A stretch of DNA of 7,489 nt, taken from contig WLNU01000054.1 of NCBI GenBank assembly GCA_009699645.1, positions 1-7,489 on the forward strand, written 5' to 3'. This DNA comes from Actinomycetota bacterium (GTDB lineage Bacteria > Actinomycetota > Actinomycetes > Nanopelagicales > Nanopelagicaceae). Shown one piece after another: positions 5,576 through 7,489 of the stretch. The notes under the pieces were generated by a model that was not told where the DNA came from, made no database searches, and worked only from the letters and a program-made list of their open reading frames with translations. The stretch's first letter is position 1. Each line of letters begins with the position of its first letter. Position numbers and translations under genes: made by a program.

Positions 5576-6807
5576 AAATTAAAGCCTTGAAATCACTTCG
5601 CTATGCAGCGCTATTGATTTTTGTACTCTCAATTATTCGCATACTTACTGGTGCCTCAGATTTAACAAGCATCGGCACGGCTTCGGCCGCGCTATTACTC
5701 TCAGTTCCTATCGCTCTTGCAGGTCTTGGCGGCTTATTCTCGGAACGCTCTGGTGTCGTAAATATCGGTCTTGAAGGCATGATGATTATGGGTGCTTGGG
5801 CTGGCGGCATGATTGGTGCACAGCACGGACCTTGGATTGGTTTAATGGCTGCAATCATCTTTGGTGCAGTTGGCGCACTTATCCATGCCATCGCAACCAT
5901 TACGTTTGGTGTAGATCACGTCGTATCTGGGGTTGCAATCAATATTATTGCCGCTGGCCTAGTGCGCTATATCTCAACTATTTTATATAAGAGTGGTGCA
6001 TGGCTTGGACCATCACAATCTCCTGATGTTGCCTCGATTGGCACTAATGGCCTACCCGTTCTCTCTGGCGGAACCTACTTCGGGTGGAAGAGCCCTGATG
6101 TACTAACTGTTTTAGCTGAAAAACGCTGGTTTTTCATCTCTGATCTCGCTGCAGTGCTCCGCGGTTTAACAGGCGACCTCTCTTACGTAACCATGATCGC
6201 AGTCGCACTAGTTCCGCTCTCAGTATTTATTCTCTGGAAAACCTCCTTTGGGCTGCGCCTTCGCAGTGCTGGTGAGGCGCCAATCGCGGCTGAATCACTA
6301 GGCGTCAATGTCTATGCCATGAAGTATGCCGGAGTATTAATCTCTGGTGGCCTTGCAGGTCTTGGCGGTGGCTTCTTAGCCATCGTTGCTGCAAATCACT
6401 ACCAAGAAAATCAAGTAGCAGGACGTGGATATATCGGACTAGCTGCACTGCTCTTTGGAAACTATCGCCCAGGTGGAATCTTAATGGGCGCAGGTCTATT
6501 TGGTTTTGCCGATGCCCTACAACTGCGAGACTCAGCATCGATTCACGCGCTAATTTTATTAATCGTTCTAATTCTTCTCTTTCTTGTTGTTCGTGATGTG
6601 CGAAAAGGTAGAGTGCTTAAGGCTGTTCTTACGTTAGCTTTTGCATCACTCTCGCTATGGTACTTCTTAGCAGTCGATGAGCTTCCAGGTCAGTTAGTGA
6701 CAATGACGCCTTACATTACGACTCTTCTTGTTTTGGCAGTTGCATCTCAGAGGCTTCGAATGCCTGCCGCCGATGGGATCCCATATCGCCGCGGTGGTAT
6801 GCAATGA
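5572..6807 (+). CDS. Nucleoside ABC transporter permease 2 (NupQ/YufQ-like, long form)
   Basis: This is the second channel subunit of the importer, also of the BPD_transp_2 class, and pairs with permease 1. Diagnostic blocks are SVPIALAGLGGLFSERSG (44-61), GVVNIGLEGMMIMG (61-74) and GVDHVVSGVAINIIAAGL (113-130), the probable ATPase-contact region. At 411 residues it is much longer than short Firmicute members (about 320). The extra length comes from a largely polar stretch at about 140-204, presumably outside the membrane, and a C-terminal extension with two further hydrophobic segments (about 351-367 and 378-392) ending in a basic tail. I recall similar long forms in Actinobacteria but could not verify this here. 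It overlaps permease 1 and cdd by 4 bases (ATGA) at each end, indicating coupled translation. Confidence 0.93.
   Translation: MKIKALKSLRYAALLIFVLSIIRILTGASDLTSIGTASAALLLSVPIALAGLGGLFSERSGVVNIGLEGMMIMGAWAGGMIGAQHGPWIGLMAAIIFGAVGALIHAIATITFGVDHVVSGVAINIIAAGLVRYISTILYKSGAWLGPSQSPDVASIGTNGLPVLSGGTYFGWKSPDVLTVLAEKRWFFISDLAAVLRGLTGDLSYVTMIAVALVPLSVFILWKTSFGLRLRSAGEAPIAAESLGVNVYAMKYAGVLISGGLAGLGGGFLAIVAANHYQENQVAGRGYIGLAALLFGNYRPGGILMGAGLFGFADALQLRDSASIHALILLIVLILLFLVVRDVRKGRVLKAVLTLAFASLSLWYFLAVDELPGQLVTMTPYITTLLVLAVASQRLRMPAADGIPYRRGGMQ
6782..6801 (+). promoter_or_regulatory. Hairpin covering the cdd ribosome-binding site
   Basis: Bases 6782-6789 pair with 6794-6801 around a CGCG loop: 8 pairs, two of them G-T wobbles. 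The right arm and loop include the only Shine-Dalgarno-like sequence of cdd (GGTGG, 6793-6797), 6 bases before its ATG at 6804. The structure overlaps another palindrome, ATGGGATCCCAT (6773-6784), so the two folds exclude each other. Ribosomes finishing the upstream permease gene would open it, which fits translational coupling. The pairing is seen; the regulatory role is inferred. Confidence 0.35.
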
Positions 6808-7205
6808 GCGAGATTAATTGGGAGCAGCTACACAGTGCGGCAGTAGCGGCGATGAAAACCGCCTATGCACCGTATTCAAAGTTTCCAGTAGGTGTTGCAG
6901 CCCTTGTTAGTGATGGTCGTATCGTCTCGGGCTGTAACGTTGAAAATGCTAGTTATGGTTTAGGGCTATGTGCAGAGTGTGGCCTGGTATCAAATCTGAT
7001 TGCGACTGGTGGTGGACGCTTAATTGCAATCTCATGTGTTGATGGGCAGGGAAATCACCTGGCACCATGTGGACGCTGTCGCCAATTACTATTTGAGCAT
7101 GGTGGATCTAGCGCACTTTTAATGACCGATGATGGACCACAGACAATGGCCGCCATGTTGCCATGGGCCTTTGGTCCAGATGATTTAGACCGTAACGAGC
7201 GGTAA
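6804..7205 (+). CDS. cdd: Cytidine deaminase
   Basis: This enzyme hydrolytically deaminates cytidine and deoxycytidine to uridine and deoxyuridine in the cytoplasm (pyrimidine salvage and catabolism). The 133-residue length matches the short, homotetrameric Zn-dependent class. The substrate-binding segment is GCNVENAS, with N45 and E47. The catalytic zinc motif is C56-A-E58, with E58 as the proton shuttle. The remaining zinc ligands are C89 and C92 in PCGRCRQ, so all key residues are intact. An additional Cys follows E58 (CAEC). The start overlaps the permease 2 stop (ATGA), and the stop TAA directly abuts the deoA ATG. Its place behind a nucleoside importer suggests it acts on imported nucleosides. 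The short acidic C-terminal tail (FGPDDLDRNER) is ordinary for the family. Identification is secure. Confidence 0.97.
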   Translation: MSEINWEQLHSAAVAAMKTAYAPYSKFPVGVAALVSDGRIVSGCNVENASYGLGLCAECGLVSNLIATGGGRLIAISCVDGQGNHLAPCGRCRQLLFEHGGSSALLMTDDGPQTMAAMLPWAFGPDDLDRNER

Positions 7206-7489
7206 ATGTCGCAGGTAGAGGCATTTTCAGCCGCTGAAGTGATTGCGGCAAAGCGAGATCACCACGCGCTCACTGATCCTCAGATTGATTGGGTGATCGA
7301 TGCATATACGCGGGGCGCTGTGGCCGATGAACAAATGTCGGCGCTCTTAATGGCCATACTTTTAAATGGTATGGATCTGCGTGAGATTTCTCGCTGGACC
7401 GATGCGATGATTAATAGCGGCGAGCGTATGAACTGGTCGGCCCTATCTCGTCCAACGGTAGATAAACATTCAACTGGAGGAGTGGGAGA
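7206..7489 (+). CDS. deoA: Thymidine (pyrimidine-nucleoside) phosphorylase, 5' part only
   Basis: This enzyme splits thymidine and deoxyuridine with phosphate into free base and deoxyribose-1-phosphate. Only the first 94 codons are present; the rest runs off the window (family length about 430). The visible N-terminal helical domain contains AAEVIAAKRDHHALTDPQI, then VADEQMSALLMAILLNGMD and the phosphate-binding signature KHSTGGVG (87-94), corresponding to the Lys-His-Ser-Thr loop of E. coli DeoA. The ATG follows the cdd stop with no gap (TAAATG), and GAGCGG just upstream is a weak ribosome-binding site, so it is read as part of the same operon. Its neighbour Cdd supplies deoxyuridine, a direct substrate. 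The sequence fits thymidine phosphorylase or the closely related pyrimidine-nucleoside phosphorylase (Pdp); the two cannot be separated from this fragment. Confidence 0.93.
   Translation, partial: MSQVEAFSAAEVIAAKRDHHALTDPQIDWVIDAYTRGAVADEQMSALLMAILLNGMDLREISRWTDAMINSGERMNWSALSRPTVDKHSTGGVG

Noticed and set aside
1..7489. CRISPR arrays, tRNA or rRNA genes, insertion sequences, phage or toxin-antitoxin genes
   Set aside because: No regularly spaced repeats, tRNA cloverleaf elements, transposase motifs or unexplained coding frames were found; the window is filled by the eight genes described.

Overview
The window is a compact, all plus-strand stretch of bacterial chromosome carrying eight protein genes, the first and last cut by the window edges. 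Protein features point to an actinobacterium: the wording of the TrpS N-terminus, the long form of the second nucleoside permease and the opening of thymidine phosphorylase all read like actinobacterial family members. The base composition is only moderate (mid-40s % GC by eye, not counted) and the genes are tightly packed. This fits small-genome, low-GC freshwater actinobacteria such as the acI/Nanopelagicales group better than soil actinobacteria. The assignment is inference from pattern and recall, with no database search.

Region 1 (1-1646) is housekeeping. It holds the C-terminal part of a CorC/HlyC-type (CNNM) protein with paired CBS domains, then tryptophanyl-tRNA synthetase (trpS) after an 18-19 base gap. 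That gap is almost entirely a perfect inverted repeat abutting the trpS start codon.

Region 2 (1647-1810) is the only substantial intergenic space. It holds a tentative promoter, an 8-bp inverted repeat and a strong Shine-Dalgarno sequence for the next gene.

Region 3 (1811-7489) is one continuous gene train for nucleoside uptake and breakdown: a secreted BMP-family (PnrA/BmpA-like) substrate-binding protein, a double-cassette ABC ATPase, two membrane permeases, cytidine deaminase (cdd) and the start of thymidine phosphorylase (deoA). From the ATPase onward the genes overlap by 4 bases (ATGA) or abut (TAAATG), so they are almost certainly cotranscribed and translationally coupled. The binding protein is set apart by about 100 bases holding two tandem hairpins, one with an 11-bp stem. 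This is a plausible device for making more binding protein than membrane machinery.

Working model: the binding protein captures nucleosides outside the cell, the two permeases and the ATPase import them, Cdd deaminates (deoxy)cytidine to (deoxy)uridine, and DeoA phosphorolyses thymidine/deoxyuridine to base plus deoxyribose-1-phosphate for carbon or salvage. The layout is a known kind of operon and no wholly new system is evident. The points worth a second look are the non-coding structures: the trpS start hairpin, the leader palindrome, the intercistronic hairpins, a 19-base palindrome inside the first permease gene and a hairpin over the cdd ribosome-binding site. The absence of a lipobox cysteine in the binding protein is also worth checking.
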